A DNA stretch of 33,933 bases, taken from Burkholderiales bacterium (lineage in GTDB: Bacteria; Pseudomonadota; Gammaproteobacteria; Burkholderiales; Burkholderiaceae_C). Positions 18,050 to 28,000 of the stretch are shown piece after piece. The DNA lies in assembly GCA_026400275.1 (NCBI GenBank), contig JAPLPK010000212.1:1-33933 (forward strand). The letters are read 5' to 3'. The first letter of the stretch is position 1; every line of letters begins with the position of its first letter. A program made the position numbers and the translations under genes. The notes below the pieces were generated by a model, which was given only the letters and a program-made list of their open reading frames with translations, had not been told where the DNA came from and did not search any database.

Positions 18050-18805
18050 TTAGCTACTCTGGAACTTGCGGGCCCTGAAGGTCAGGACCAGCGTGTCCCG
18101 GTAGCCGCCCGGTGCCAGGGGCTGGATGGGGGTGGACTCGTGCACCACACGTGCATCATCCAAAAACAGCAGGCTCCAGGGCTCTGTCAGCGTGAAACGC
18201 TGGCCGTTCGGGCCGTCGGCCTCGAAAACCCGGGTTTCACCGCCCTTGATGCCCGAGCGGCCCACCAGCAGCACCGCCACAAAGTCCACGCCGTCACGGT
18301 GCGCGCCTTCCGGGGTGGGTCGGCCTATGCCGTCGGTGGTGTCGATGCGGAACTGGTGGGCTTCCACATACCAGGGCGGTGGTCCGCCGGCCTGTGCGCC
18401 GCCACGTAAGGCGGTACAGGCGCGGCCCAGGGCCAGCAGCAACTGCGACCACACGGGCTGGGCTACGTCGGCGTCCAGCATGGGGGCAAACCAACGCTCC
18501 ATGCCACCGTGCAGGGCGTTGTATTCCACAGGCTGCCAGTGTGCGCGGTGCGGCACCTGCTGCACTGTATCGGCCTCCAGCACAAAGCAGGAATGGCGCC
18601 GGCGGCGGTAGCGACCGCCGTCCTTCAAATATTCGTCGGGCGGCAAATCGTTCCAGCTGGGGCACAGCGCCAGCAGATCATCGAGCTTACAGCCGGCCAG
18701 CGCGGCCAGACCCGCCGGGTCCAGCGTGGCATAGGCCTGGCGCTTCACCACATCTACAAACTGCGCCACCGGGGCGAATGGCGCGGATAACAGCGTCGTG
18801 CTCAT
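18050..18805 (-). CDS. 2-oxoglutarate/Fe(II)-dependent dioxygenase family protein
   Basis: 251 aa. It fits the 2OG-Fe_dioxy family (PF10014; includes amino-acid hydroxylases such as isoleucine 4-hydroxylase). The HxD iron ligands are in PEGAHRDGVDF, the distal His is probably in DARVVHEST, and the 2OG-binding Arg is in YRDTLVLTFRAR. Also typical are EAHQFRI and GGETRVF. It probably hydroxylates a free amino acid or small molecule, but the substrate is unknown. Its ATG overlaps the stop of the upstream DUF427 gene by 4 bp, suggesting coupled expression. Confidence 0.87.
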   Translation of the reverse strand: MSTTLLSAPFAPVAQFVDVVKRQAYATLDPAGLAALAGCKLDDLLALCPSWNDLPPDEYLKDGGRYRRRRHSCFVLEADTVQQVPHRAHWQPVEYNALHGGMERWFAPMLDADVAQPVWSQLLLALGRACTALRGGAQAGGPPPWYVEAHQFRIDTTDGIGRPTPEGAHRDGVDFVAVLLVGRSGIKGGETRVFEADGPNGQRFTLTEPWSLLFLDDARVVHESTPIQPLAPGGYRDTLVLTFRARKFQSS

Positions 18806-19083
18806 GCTTCTATCTTCACGCCTTTCCAGAAGGCGACGCGGTCCGTGACCTCTTCGGCACCGGACTTGGGGTTGGCGTAGTACCAGGCGGCGTCGGTATT
18901 CATTTCGCCGTTGACCATCAGCGAGTAGTAGCTGGCCTGGCCCTTCCAGGCGCAGGTGGTCTTGTGGTTGCTGAAGCTGACGAACTCGCGGTTCAGCGAG
19001 CTCAGCGGAAAATAGTGGTTGCCTTCAACCACGGCGATGTCGTCGCTTTCGGCGATCACGGCGCCGTTCCAGATGGCTTTCAT
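18802..19083 (-). CDS. DUF427 domain protein
   Basis: 93 aa, a single DUF427 domain (MKAIWNGAVIAESDD, EGNHYFP, FSNHKTTCAWKGQASYYSL, AAWYYANPKSGAEEVTDRVAFWKGV). The family is a small beta-rich fold of unknown function. It is the first gene of the three-gene minus-strand group; AAGGAAT lies just upstream of its ATG at 19083. Confidence 0.9.
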   Translation of the reverse strand: MKAIWNGAVIAESDDIAVVEGNHYFPLSSLNREFVSFSNHKTTCAWKGQASYYSLMVNGEMNTDAAWYYANPKSGAEEVTDRVAFWKGVKIEA

Positions 19084-19187
19084 GGGGATTCCTTGTGGTA
19101 AACACGTTTTAATGGCTCAAGCAGCCCTCGGACAGCTCGCAGGATAACCACTGGTGTGTCCACCCGCAAAGACCGTAGGCCTGAAAT

Positions 19188-19243
19188 TACTATTGAAAAT
19201 ATAGCACCTGGCGCAGGCGAAATCTGCGCTAGACGTGTTTTTA
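19188..19243 (+). repeat. hairpin repeat family A copy
   Basis: ACTATTGAAAATATAGCACC, then GGCGCAG (19210-19216), a short loop and CTGCGCT (19224-19230), followed by GTGTTTTTAC. It lies between the divergent DUF427 and Pat-like genes, in the likely promoter region. Confidence 0.72.
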
Positions 19244-19310
19244 CTATGAATGCAAGCCAGGTCGTATGATTTCGGTCAAGCGGCGCAGAACTCTGCGCCC
19301 AAAGGGCTCC

Positions 19311-21974
19311 ATGGACACGCATTACCTGACATCACTCTTCTCACCCGAATCCATCGTGGTGTTCGCCAGCCCCGAGCTGCAGGCCCTACCCAACGCGCTG
19401 CGGGCACAGCGTTTCAGCGGCCGGCTAAGCTTTCTGGACATCCACACCACCGGCACGCTGGCCGACCTGGCGCAGACCCGGGCTGACCTGGCCGTCATCG
19501 CCCTGCCGCCCGAGGACATGGCCGCCGCACTAGAGGTGGCCGGGCGTATCAAATGCCGCTCGGCGCTGGTGGTGTCCAGCGGCGTACCGGCCAGTTTGGC
19601 GGACGAGCTGCACCGAGTGGCGCGCCGCCACGGCATGCATTTGATGGGGCCGAACTGCCTGGGCTTCCAGCGCCCGCAGCTGGGGCTGAACGCCAGCCTG
19701 GCCGGCGCACTGGCCGCACCTGGCCCGCTGGCCCTGGTGTCGCAGTCGGGTGCGCTAACGGCCTCGATACTGGACTGGGCGCGGCAAAACGCTGTGGGCT
19801 TTTCCAACGTGGTGTCGCTGGGGCCGAATGCGGCGGTGGACATCGCGCAGGTGCTGGACTTTCTGGCCTCTGACCCGCAAACGCACAGCATCGTGGTCTG
19901 CATGGAAGGCATTGGCAACGCCCGCAGCTTCATGAGCGCACTGCGCGCAGCGGCCAACGCCAAGCCGGTCGTGGTACTCAAAGCCGGGCGCAAGTCGGCC
20001 GGCAACACGGCGGCGCATACCCATTCGGGCACTATCGTCGGCAGCGACGATGTGTTCGATGCTGCGCTGCGCCGCGCGGGCGCGGTACGCGTGCGCTCGT
20101 TTGTGCAGCTATTTTCTGCGGCCAAGTGCCTGGCGTCGCGCTACCGCGCCGTGGGTAAACGCCTGGCCATCGTCACCAACGGTGGCGGACCGGGTGTGCT
20201 GGCCGCCGACTGGATCACTGAAATTGACCTACAGCTGGGCCTGCTCAGCCCCGCCACCCAAGCCGCGCTGGCCCCCCAACTGCCAGCCCAGGCATCGTTG
20301 AGCGACCTGGTGGACTTGTCTGAAGAAGCCAGCCCGGCCCACTACCGCGCTGCCGTAGAAGCCGCCAGCCACGACAGCCAGGTGGATGGCGTGCTGGTCA
20401 TCCATTCGCCCAAGGCCGGCTGTGATGCCACCGGCGTGGCCCAGGCACTGGCAGATTTCAAACCCCAACTGTCCAAACCGCTGCTGACCTGCTGGATGGG
20501 CGACGCCTCGGTCGGTGAGGCGCGCACCGCGCTGAACGCGGCGGCCATCCCCACATTCCGCACACCGGAAGCGGCGGTGGGCGCATTTGGCAATATCGCG
20601 TCCTTCTACCAAAACCAGCAGTTGCTGCAGCAAACACCACCGCCGCTGTCGGCCCTGGCCAAGCCGGATGTGGAGGGCGCGCGCCTGCTGATCGAAGGCG
20701 TGCTGGCCGAGCGCCGCAAAGTGCTGACGGAGATGGAGTCCAAGGCCCTGCTGGCGGCCTTCCACATTCCGGTGACGCAGACCGTGCTGGCCCGCAGCGC
20801 CAACGAGGCGATGATGATCGCCACCCAGCTGGGCTACCCGGTGGCGCTGAAAATCGACTCACCCGACATCAGCCACAAGTCGGATGTAGACGGCGTAGCC
20901 CTGAACGTTATGAACGCCGTGGGCGTGCGCGACACCTACAACGACATGGTGCAACTGGTGGCGCAACAAATGCCCGAGGCGCGCATCCACGGCGTCACGG
21001 TGCAGAACATGGCGCGCCACAAGCGGGGCCGTGAGATCTGCATAGGTCTGGTGACCGACGACCCGTTTGGCCCGGTGATCGCATTTGGCGCGGGCGGCAC
21101 CATGATTGAGCTGATCAACGACCGCGCCATGGAGCTGCCACCGTTGAACCAGTTCCTGGCACGGCGGCTAATAGACCGCTCTCGCGTCAGCGAGACCCTG
21201 GGCGAGTGGCGCGGCGCCAGCGCGGTAGACATGGATGCGCTGGAACGGGTGCTGATGCGCGTGTCCGAAATGGTGTGCGAACTACCCCAGCTGCGCGAGA
21301 TGGACATCAACCCCATCATCGTGGACGCCTCTGGCGCCGTGGCGGTGGACGCGCGCATCGTCATCGATAGCGCATCCCCCGCTGGCAGCGGGCGCGGCCC
21401 GGAATATCAACATCTGGCGATACTGCCCTACCCCGCCCGCTACGAGCAGGTCTGGCCCCTGCGCGGCGGCGGGCAGACCACACTGCGCCCAATACGGCCG
21501 GACGACGGCGAGATGCTGCAGGACATGGTGCGCGGCCTGTCGGCCGAGAGCCGCTACTTCCGCTATGTGTCCATGCTGTCCGAGCTACCGCCCAGCATGC
21601 TGTCGCGCTTCGCGCTGATCGACTACGACCGCGAAATGGCCCTGGTGGCCGTTCACAAGCAGCGCAGCCCCGACGCGACTGGCGAGATGCAGGAAACGGA
21701 ACGCATCATCGGCGTATCGCGCTTCATCACCAACCCCGACAACACCAGCTGCGAATTTGCGCTGGTGGTCGCAGATGATTTCGGTGGCCGGGGCCTAGGC
21801 ACACGCCTGATGCTAAGCATCATGGATGTGGCCCGCGAAAAAGGCCTGAGCGAAATCCACGGCCTGGTGCTAGCCAACAACCCCGGCATGCTTAAACTGA
21901 TGCGCGGCCTGGGTTACACCATCCAGCCCTTCGCCGAGGACCCCGACTTCCGGCTGGTGACGCACGCACTTTGA
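19311..21974 (+). CDS. Pat-like fusion: NDP-forming acyl-CoA synthetase domains plus GNAT acetyltransferase
   Basis: 887 aa from ATG 19311 (an in-frame ATG at 19266 adds a basic stretch not typical of the family). Order: CoA-binding and succinyl-CoA-ligase-like domains (about 1-450; LALVSQSGALTASILDW, VVVLKAGRK, a His-containing loop THSGTIVGSDD), ATP-grasp domain (about 475-690; LGYPVALKIDSPDISHKSDVDGV, GAGGTMIELINDRAMELPPLN, EMDINPIIVD), then GNAT (about 725-887; LRPIRPDDGEML, GVSRFI, GRGLGTRLM). This architecture is that of Pat protein lysine acetyltransferases, which acetylate enzymes such as acetyl-CoA synthetase; the synthetase part is usually regulatory. It is full-length, and the His in the phospho-loop position is retained. 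Confidence 0.9.
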   Translation: MDTHYLTSLFSPESIVVFASPELQALPNALRAQRFSGRLSFLDIHTTGTLADLAQTRADLAVIALPPEDMAAALEVAGRIKCRSALVVSSGVPASLADELHRVARRHGMHLMGPNCLGFQRPQLGLNASLAGALAAPGPLALVSQSGALTASILDWARQNAVGFSNVVSLGPNAAVDIAQVLDFLASDPQTHSIVVCMEGIGNARSFMSALRAAANAKPVVVLKAGRKSAGNTAAHTHSGTIVGSDDVFDAALRRAGAVRVRSFVQLFSAAKCLASRYRAVGKRLAIVTNGGGPGVLAADWITEIDLQLGLLSPATQAALAPQLPAQASLSDLVDLSEEASPAHYRAAVEAASHDSQVDGVLVIHSPKAGCDATGVAQALADFKPQLSKPLLTCWMGDASVGEARTALNAAAIPTFRTPEAAVGAFGNIASFYQNQQLLQQTPPPLSALAKPDVEGARLLIEGVLAERRKVLTEMESKALLAAFHIPVTQTVLARSANEAMMIATQLGYPVALKIDSPDISHKSDVDGVALNVMNAVGVRDTYNDMVQLVAQQMPEARIHGVTVQNMARHKRGREICIGLVTDDPFGPVIAFGAGGTMIELINDRAMELPPLNQFLARRLIDRSRVSETLGEWRGASAVDMDALERVLMRVSEMVCELPQLREMDINPIIVDASGAVAVDARIVIDSASPAGSGRGPEYQHLAILPYPARYEQVWPLRGGGQTTLRPIRPDDGEMLQDMVRGLSAESRYFRYVSMLSELPPSMLSRFALIDYDREMALVAVHKQRSPDATGEMQETERIIGVSRFITNPDNTSCEFALVVADDFGGRGLGTRLMLSIMDVAREKGLSEIHGLVLANNPGMLKLMRGLGYTIQPFAEDPDFRLVTHAL

Positions 21975-21982
21975 ATGCGAAG

Positions 21983-22037
21983 TGCTATGGATTAAATAGC
22001 TGCTAGCGCAGGTAAATACTGCGCTAGCGGCCTTTTT
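21983..22037 (+). repeat. hairpin repeat family A copy acting as likely convergent terminator
   Basis: A 13-bp stem GCTGCTAGCGCAG (21999-22011) and CTGCGCTAGCGGC (22019-22031), 12 Watson-Crick pairs plus one G-T, a 7-base loop, then TTTTT at 22033-22037. It is preceded by a smaller GCTAT/ATAGC pair. It lies between the converging Pat-like (+) and exonuclease (-) genes; the T-run overlaps the exonuclease stop codon (22036-22038). It is the best intrinsic-terminator candidate in the window. Confidence 0.75.
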
Positions 22038-23157
22038 ACTCCAACTGCTTCCAGCCGATCACACCCGGACGGCTGGCATAGCGCACCAACGCGTCCAGCG
22101 CCTCCACCTGCACACGGGCGGCCCGGCCCCGGTAGACCTCGGCGGCCAGCCATTCGCCTTCGGCCTGTAGTGCGGCTTCGTCGGCCAGGCGGGTGTGCCA
22201 GACTTTTTGGGTAGCGTCCCAGCGGTAGCCGCGCTCTTTCAGCGCGTCCTTGGCATCGAACGGGGCACCGGTAGCCTGCAGGCGATAGCGCGTGGCTTTA
22301 GACGCCTGAAGTAGCCGGGCCAGACCGCTACCACCCGAGGTAGGCAATACGGCTTGCAGCACGGCCAGCAGCGCGTGGCAGTCCATCTCGGCGCGGTGGG
22401 CGTCATAAAACCAGCCTAGCTCCAAGGCCAGGGCAGAGAGCTTGGCGGATTCGCGGCCCTCGGCCTTCCAGTCGATATCGGCAAACGAGCATGCCCAGGC
22501 CTTGGCGGCGAAAGCTGGAAAACGTGCTTCGACAAAAGGCCGGTCAAACGCCGCGTTGTGCGCCACCACCAGGTCCACGCCATCCAGCAGTTCGGCCACG
22601 CGCGCCTCGTCCAGATGCTGGCCCTGCACCATGCTGTCGTCTATGCCGGTCACCTTACGGGCGATGTCGGGGATGGGCATGCCCGGGTCTTCCAGTCCGT
22701 CATACACCTGCACCGTACCGCAGGGCAAGCCGGTGGCGGTGTCGAGGTCCACACGCAGCAGAGCCAGTTCGATGATCTTGTCGCGGCTGTGCTCCAGACC
22801 GGTGGTCTCGGTGTCCAACACCAACAGGCGCAACACGCCGGATGCGGCTACAGGTGTTGCGGCAAACTCCAGCTGCGGCACCAGGCGGCGCAACACGCGG
22901 TAGTCGGCATGCTGCTCCAGCAGCGCAGCCATGTCTTCCATGCTTTCCGGGGTAGACGGCACAGCCACCGCCGCCAACGGGACGGCAGCCGGTTTGGGCG
23001 CCGGAACGGCGCGGACGGGTGCCGGCTTTTCGGCAGGCAGCACAGGGGCTACAAAGAAATCATCGGTAAAGCCCAGACTGAGCTGCTGCGAAGGGTCCAC
23101 CACGGCTTTGCGGGCACGTGGCGTGCGGGTCACGGGACCCGGGGAGGTAGAGGGCAT
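22036..23157 (-). CDS. DEDDh 3'-5' exonuclease (DNA polymerase III epsilon-like)
   Basis: 373 aa. The N-terminal 105 residues are Pro/Ala-rich and probably flexible. The exonuclease domain spans about 108-270 with Exo I LVLDTETTGLEH, Exo II VAHNAAFDRPFVEARF and Exo III HRAEMDCHALLAVL, so all four acidic residues and the His are present. A C-terminal part (about 285-373; KERGYRWDATQKVWHTRL) resembles a small domain found after some DnaQ-like exonucleases. It probably trims DNA or RNA 3' ends rather than proofreading as a Pol III subunit, given the extra domains (inference). Confidence 0.87.
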   Translation of the reverse strand: MPSTSPGPVTRTPRARKAVVDPSQQLSLGFTDDFFVAPVLPAEKPAPVRAVPAPKPAAVPLAAVAVPSTPESMEDMAALLEQHADYRVLRRLVPQLEFAATPVAASGVLRLLVLDTETTGLEHSRDKIIELALLRVDLDTATGLPCGTVQVYDGLEDPGMPIPDIARKVTGIDDSMVQGQHLDEARVAELLDGVDLVVAHNAAFDRPFVEARFPAFAAKAWACSFADIDWKAEGRESAKLSALALELGWFYDAHRAEMDCHALLAVLQAVLPTSGGSGLARLLQASKATRYRLQATGAPFDAKDALKERGYRWDATQKVWHTRLADEAALQAEGEWLAAEVYRGRAARVQVEALDALVRYASRPGVIGWKQLE

Positions 23158-23229
23158 CAGACGAGAGGAATTACACAGGGGGCGCCGAGTGTACGCCGCC
23201 CCTGCTCTCCCGCCGATGGCCTCGTGCCC

Positions 23230-23889
23230 TCAGGTGCGGCCCGCCAGCACAATGGCGTCGCGCGACAGTCCGTCGATCTTGCCGGTGATGCCCGTCAGCA
23301 CATTCGCCACCACTGCAAACTCGCGGCCAAAACTACCGGCGCGTGCAGCGATGACCAGCGCGTTGAAGCTGACCACCTTGGCCTCGCGCGCTACGTTCTG
23401 GATGTCGCTGACGATGCCGGTCAGCTCGCGCTTCATGCTGTCGGACTTGGACCTGCTGATGTCATCAAACGCCGTGGTGGCTTTGTTCAGGGCGTCCAAC
23501 ACCACGTCGGTCTGCTCCACCAGTTGGGCCACCGATGCTGCCTTGCGGTCATCCCGCTGGGCTATCTGTGCCAAAGCGGTGCGCACCAAGCTGGTGAACT
23601 CCTGGATAGTGATGTCCACACCATGGTCGCCGTGGTAGACCGCGTCCAGCTTGCGGGCATTGGCCAGGTCCAAGGTTCTAGAAAATTCCAGCAGCTGGGC
23701 CTGACTTTCAGAGAACAGTGCCAGGGTCCGCTCGGCCGCAAGGCGTTTCTCCTTGTCCCCCTGTGAAGCCAGCACGGTTTGCAAAATCATGCGCTGTGAC
23801 AGCATACGCTGGCGCGCCGCCAAGTTGACGATAGAAATACCGGCAGAGCTGGCGGCCGGGGCGACTGCGGAGCGGGGGCTTGTATGCAT
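23230..23889 (-). CDS. soluble PilJ-domain / MCP-hairpin-like mini chemoreceptor
   Basis: 219 aa with no membrane segment. Residues about 18-130 carry a type IV pili methyl-accepting transducer N-terminal (PilJ) domain, with the hallmark LAARQRMLSQRM. The C-terminal half contains an MCP-like coiled-coil with the hairpin-tip-like VSFNALVIAARAGSFGREFAVVANVL, which corresponds to the NALIEAARAGE-GRGFAVVA pattern of chemoreceptors. Only about one heptad-rich arm pair remains, much shorter than a full receptor. In full receptors the tip binds CheA/CheW; whether this one does is unclear because flanking sequence is short. No che genes are nearby. Confidence 0.82.
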   Translation of the reverse strand: MHTSPRSAVAPAASSAGISIVNLAARQRMLSQRMILQTVLASQGDKEKRLAAERTLALFSESQAQLLEFSRTLDLANARKLDAVYHGDHGVDITIQEFTSLVRTALAQIAQRDDRKAASVAQLVEQTDVVLDALNKATTAFDDISRSKSDSMKRELTGIVSDIQNVAREAKVVSFNALVIAARAGSFGREFAVVANVLTGITGKIDGLSRDAIVLAGRT

Positions 23890-23968
23890 CAGATCTCCAG
23901 AAATCGACTAGGGGAAAGTCCCCGCTGTCAATGCAGCAAACCCTGTGCCACTACCTCACCAAGAGGCA

Positions 23969-24955
23969 TCAAAACTCTTCAGTATCCACGTCGGCCTGGC
24001 TGGCCGAGTTGTAGCGTGCAGCTGTGACGGTGCGCTGATTGATGAGTGCGTCCAAGCGGGCCAGCAGTGCGGGCGACAAGCGTACATCGGCCGCGCCCAG
24101 GTCTTCATCCAAGTGGTCCACACGGGTGGTGCCTGGGATGGGGATGATGTGCTCGCCCTGCTGCAGCAACCAGGCCAGGGCCAACTGGGCCTGGGTGCAG
24201 CCAGCTTCGCGGGCAATGGCGGCGTAACCGTCGAGCAGGAGCAGATTGGCCGCGTAGTTGTCGGGTGCAAAGCGGGGCATGCCACGGCGTATGTCCTTGG
24301 CGTCCAGCGTGTTCACGTCTTGCAGCGCACCGGTCAGAAAACCACGGGCCACCGGGCTGAAAGCGACAAAGGCCGTGCCCAGTTCCTTGCAGGCCTGCAG
24401 CACCGCGATCTCGGGGTTGCGCGTCCACAGCGAGTACTCGGTTTGCAGCGCGGTGATGGGGTGCACGGCATGGGCTTTGCGCAGCGTGCTGGCCGATACC
24501 TCGGACAAACCGATGGTCTGGATCTTGCCCTCGCGCACCAGGTCGGACAGCGCGCCCACGCTGTCTTCGATCGGCACGGTCTTGTCCCAGCGGTGCAGGT
24601 AATACAGGTCGATGACCTCGGTGCGCAGGCGCTTCAGCGCCTCTTCACAGGTGCGCTTCAGGGTGGCCGGACGGCCATCGATCACGCGCTTGCCATCCAC
24701 GCCGGTCATGCCGCATTTGCTGGCCAGGGTGAACTTGCTGCGGTGCTTCGACAGAGTACGCCCCACCAGCTCTTCATTACTGCCAAAGCCGTACAGCGCA
24801 GCGGTGTCAAACAGGGTGACGCCGCGGTCCAGCGCATGCAGCAAGACGGACTCGCCCTGCTCTGCCGTGACCGGCGCACCATACGCGTGGCTCACATTCA
24901 TGCAACCTAGGCCGATGGCGGAAACTTGGAAGGGGCCAAGTGCGCGGTTTTGCAT
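23969..24955 (-). CDS. aldo/keto reductase
   Basis: 328 aa from ATG 24955, with GGAG 11 bp upstream; a TTG three codons earlier is in frame but too close to the GGAG. The AKR tetrad is visible: Asp and Tyr in FDTAALYGFGSNEE, Lys in LASKCGM and His in LYYLHRWD. NADPH-binding segments (IPIPGTTRVDHLDED) are at the C-terminus. It is of the YajO/IolS-like class (LGCMNVSHAYG; GEALKRL-like). It reduces carbonyl compounds with NADPH; the substrate is unknown. It lies downstream of the efflux operon, separated by a family A repeat, and may be co-transcribed with it. Confidence 0.9.
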   Translation of the reverse strand: MQNRALGPFQVSAIGLGCMNVSHAYGAPVTAEQGESVLLHALDRGVTLFDTAALYGFGSNEELVGRTLSKHRSKFTLASKCGMTGVDGKRVIDGRPATLKRTCEEALKRLRTEVIDLYYLHRWDKTVPIEDSVGALSDLVREGKIQTIGLSEVSASTLRKAHAVHPITALQTEYSLWTRNPEIAVLQACKELGTAFVAFSPVARGFLTGALQDVNTLDAKDIRRGMPRFAPDNYAANLLLLDGYAAIAREAGCTQAQLALAWLLQQGEHIIPIPGTTRVDHLDEDLGAADVRLSPALLARLDALINQRTVTAARYNSASQADVDTEEF

Positions 24956-24972
24956 AGCTTTCAATTCTCCAT

Positions 24973-25030
24973 AAAAAATGCTGCTAGCGCAGATATTGCC
25001 TGCGCCAGCAGCTATATATTCAATAGCAAT
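24973..25030 (-). repeat. hairpin repeat family A copy
   Basis: In minus orientation: GCTATTGAATATATAGCTGC, stem GCTGCTGGCGCAG (25012-25000) with CTGCGCTAGCAGC (24992-24980), 12 of 13 pairs, then a T-run (ATTTTTTA). It separates the RND gene from the aldo/keto reductase gene on the same strand. It can form a terminator-like hairpin reading leftward and lies immediately 5' of the reductase ribosome-binding site. Confidence 0.78.
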
Positions 25031-25041
25031 TCGTTAGAGCA

Positions 25042-28000
25042 TCAATGCGCGGACCCGGGTCCGGTCAGGATGATCTCGGGCGTGGTCACCGGACCGGTGC
25101 CGCTGAAGCGTTCCAGGGCCAGGTAGATCACCGGCGTGATGAACAACGTAATGGCTTGCGAGAACACCAGCCCGCCGACCACGGCCAGGCCCAGGGGCTG
25201 GCGTAGCTCGGCGCCTGCGCCCAGCCCCAAGGCAATCGGCAAGGCCCCCATCAGCGCGGCCAACGTGGTCATCATGATGGGGCGGAAACGCAATATGCAG
25301 GCCTCACGGATGGCCTCGGCCGGCGTCATGCCCCGGTGGCGCTGCGCCTCCAGCGCGAAGTCGATCATCATGATGGCGTTCTTCTTCACGATACCGATCA
25401 ACAGCACGATACCGATGGTGGCGATCAGCGTCAGGTCCTGGCCGAACAGCATTAGCGTGGCCAGTGCCCCCACGGCGGCGGACGGCAGGCCTGCCAGAAT
25501 CGTCAGCGGGTGGATGTAGCTTTCATACAGCACGCCCAGCAACACGTAGATCACCAGTAAGGCCGCCACCACCAGAATCGCCTGGCTGCCCTGCGAGCTT
25601 TGGAACACCGCCGCATCACCGCCATAGCTGGTGATGATGCTGGACGGCATGCCTATGGCCGTGCTGGCCGCGTCGATCTTGGCGGTGGCGTCGCCCAGGG
25701 CCGCGCCGGGCGCCAGGTTGAACGACACGGTTACAGCCTGCAGCTGGCCCGCATGGTTGATGGCTGTGGGGCCTACTGTGCGTTCCACCGTGGTAAAGCT
25801 GGACATGGGCACCAAGGTGCCGTTGGACGAGCGCACGTAAATGCCGTTCAGTGCGCGTTCATCCAGCTTGGCCTCGGGCGCCACTTCCATGATCACCTGG
25901 TAGCTGTCGGTGGGAAGGTAAATGGTGGACACCTGGCGCTCGCCGAAGGCGCTGAACAAGGCGGTGCGTATGGTGTCGATCGACACGCCCAGGGTGTTCG
26001 CATTGTCCCGGTTGATCTTCAGCTGGGCTTGCAGGCCGCGCAGCTGCGAGTCGCTGGTCACATCACGGAAGATGGGGTCGGCGCGCAGTTGCTCCTGCAG
26101 CTTGTTGGCCCAGGTGTTGAGCTCATCGGCCTTGATGCTTTGCAGGATGTACTGGTACTGGGCCTTGCTCTGGCGGCCGCCCAGTTGCAGGTTCTGCACT
26201 GGACGCATAAAGACGTTGATACCGGCCACGGCACGCAGCTTCTTGCGCAGGCCTTCAACCACCTTCTTCATGGGCAGGCGTTCGCCTTGCGCCTTGAGGT
26301 TGATGAACATGCGCCCGGAGTTCTGCGCGTTGTTGCCGCCGGTGAAGGAGCTGACCGTAGCCACGTTCTCGTCTGCCCGGAAGATCGTCGCAGCACGTTC
26401 CTGCAGCTTGACCATTTCCGGGAAGGACACATCTTCTGCGGCTTCAGTGGTGACCTGGATCTGGCCTATGTCTTCCTCAGGGAAAAAGCCCTTGGGGATG
26501 ATGTAGGCCAGCCAGAACGTGGCAGCAAACGTGCCCGCCGCCACCAGCAGCACCACCTTGCGGTGGCGCAACGCCATGTCCAGCATCTTGGTGTAGCCGG
26601 CCAGCACCGCATTAAAACCCGTTTCAAACGAACGCACCACACGGCCAGGCGCCTTCATGTGCTTTTCGTCGGTCAGGAAGCGGCTGGCCAGCATGGGCAC
26701 CAGGGTCAGCGACACAAAGGCCGACACCACGATGGACAAACCCACCACCACGGCAAATTCGTGGAACAACAAGCCGATCACGCCGGGCATAAAGAAGATG
26801 GGGATGAACACCGCGATCAGCGAGGTGGACATGGAAACGATGGTGAAGCCCACCTCGCGCGCCGCACGCAGCGAGGCCTGGAAAGGGTCTTCGCCGTTTT
26901 CCACGTGGCGGATGATGTCCTCAAGCACGACGATGGCGTCGTCCACCACCAGGCCCACGGCCAGCGTGAGGCCCAGCAGGGAAATGTTGTCCAGGCTGTA
27001 ATTCAAGCCCCATAGCAGCGCCACGGCACCCACCAAGGAAACGGGCAAGGACAAGGCCGGTATGAGGGTGGCGATGAAGCGCCGCAGGAACAGAAAGATC
27101 ACCAGTACCACCAGCGCAATCGTGCCCATCAGGGTCAAGGACACATCGTGCAAGGCTTCACGCACGGACTTGGATCGGTCGTTCACCGGCGTCATGGAAA
27201 CCGACTGCGGCATCTGGCTTTGCAGCCTGGGCAACGCGGCGCGGATGGAGTCCACCACCTTCACCGTGTTGGCACCGGGCTGGCGCTGGATGGCCAGGGT
27301 GATGGAGTTCTCGCCGTCCAGGGTGGCCCAGCTCTTCAGCGTTTCCAGGCTGTCTTCCACGCTGGCCACGTCTTTCAGGCGCACAGGGTTGCCGCCCCGG
27401 GTGCTGACGATCAGGTCCGAGAAGTCGGCGGCGTTGCGCAACTGGCGGTTCGCCTGCAGCACCAAGGTTTGGCGCGGCCCCTCCAGTGTGCCCACGGGCG
27501 TGTTCACGTTGGCAGACTTCAACGCACTGCTCAACTCGTCCAGGCCGATATTGCGCACCGCCAGGGCCTGCGGGTTGACGCGCACGCGCACGGCATAGCG
27601 CTTGGCGCCAAAGATGTTCACCTGCGCCACGCCATCGATGGTGGACAGCGTCGGTGAAATCAAATGCTCGGCAAAGTCTTGCAGGTCGGCCGGGGCCAAT
27701 GAAGGCGAGGTCATGGCCACCAGCAGCACCGGGGCATCCGCCGGGTTCACCTTGCGGTAAGACGGCGGGTTGGTCATATCGGTGGGCAGGGAGCGCTGCG
27801 CACGCAACAAGGCCGCCTGCACGTCCACCGAAGCGGCGTCGATGTTGCGGCCTTCGTCAAACTCCAGCGTCAGCGAGGTGCTGCCCAGGATGCTGGTGGA
27901 GCTGATGGTCTTCAGGCCGGGCACGGTCTGGAACTGCTTTTCCAGAATCAGTGCCACCGAACTGGCCATGGTCTCGGGGTTGGCCCCCGGCAAGGTGGCC

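Noticed and set aside
17765-19108. 11-bp inverted repeat AACGTGTTTAC / GTAAACACGTT flanking the three minus-strand genes, suggestive of a small mobile unit
   Set aside because: Only 11 bp, no transposase, no target duplication, and the left copy may be a remnant of the family A repeat tail. A match this short is not unlikely by chance.
25600-27015. 471-codon plus-strand ORF inside the RND pump gene
   Set aside because: His/Gly/Gln-rich antisense frame; the opposite strand encodes a complete 1033-aa RND pump.
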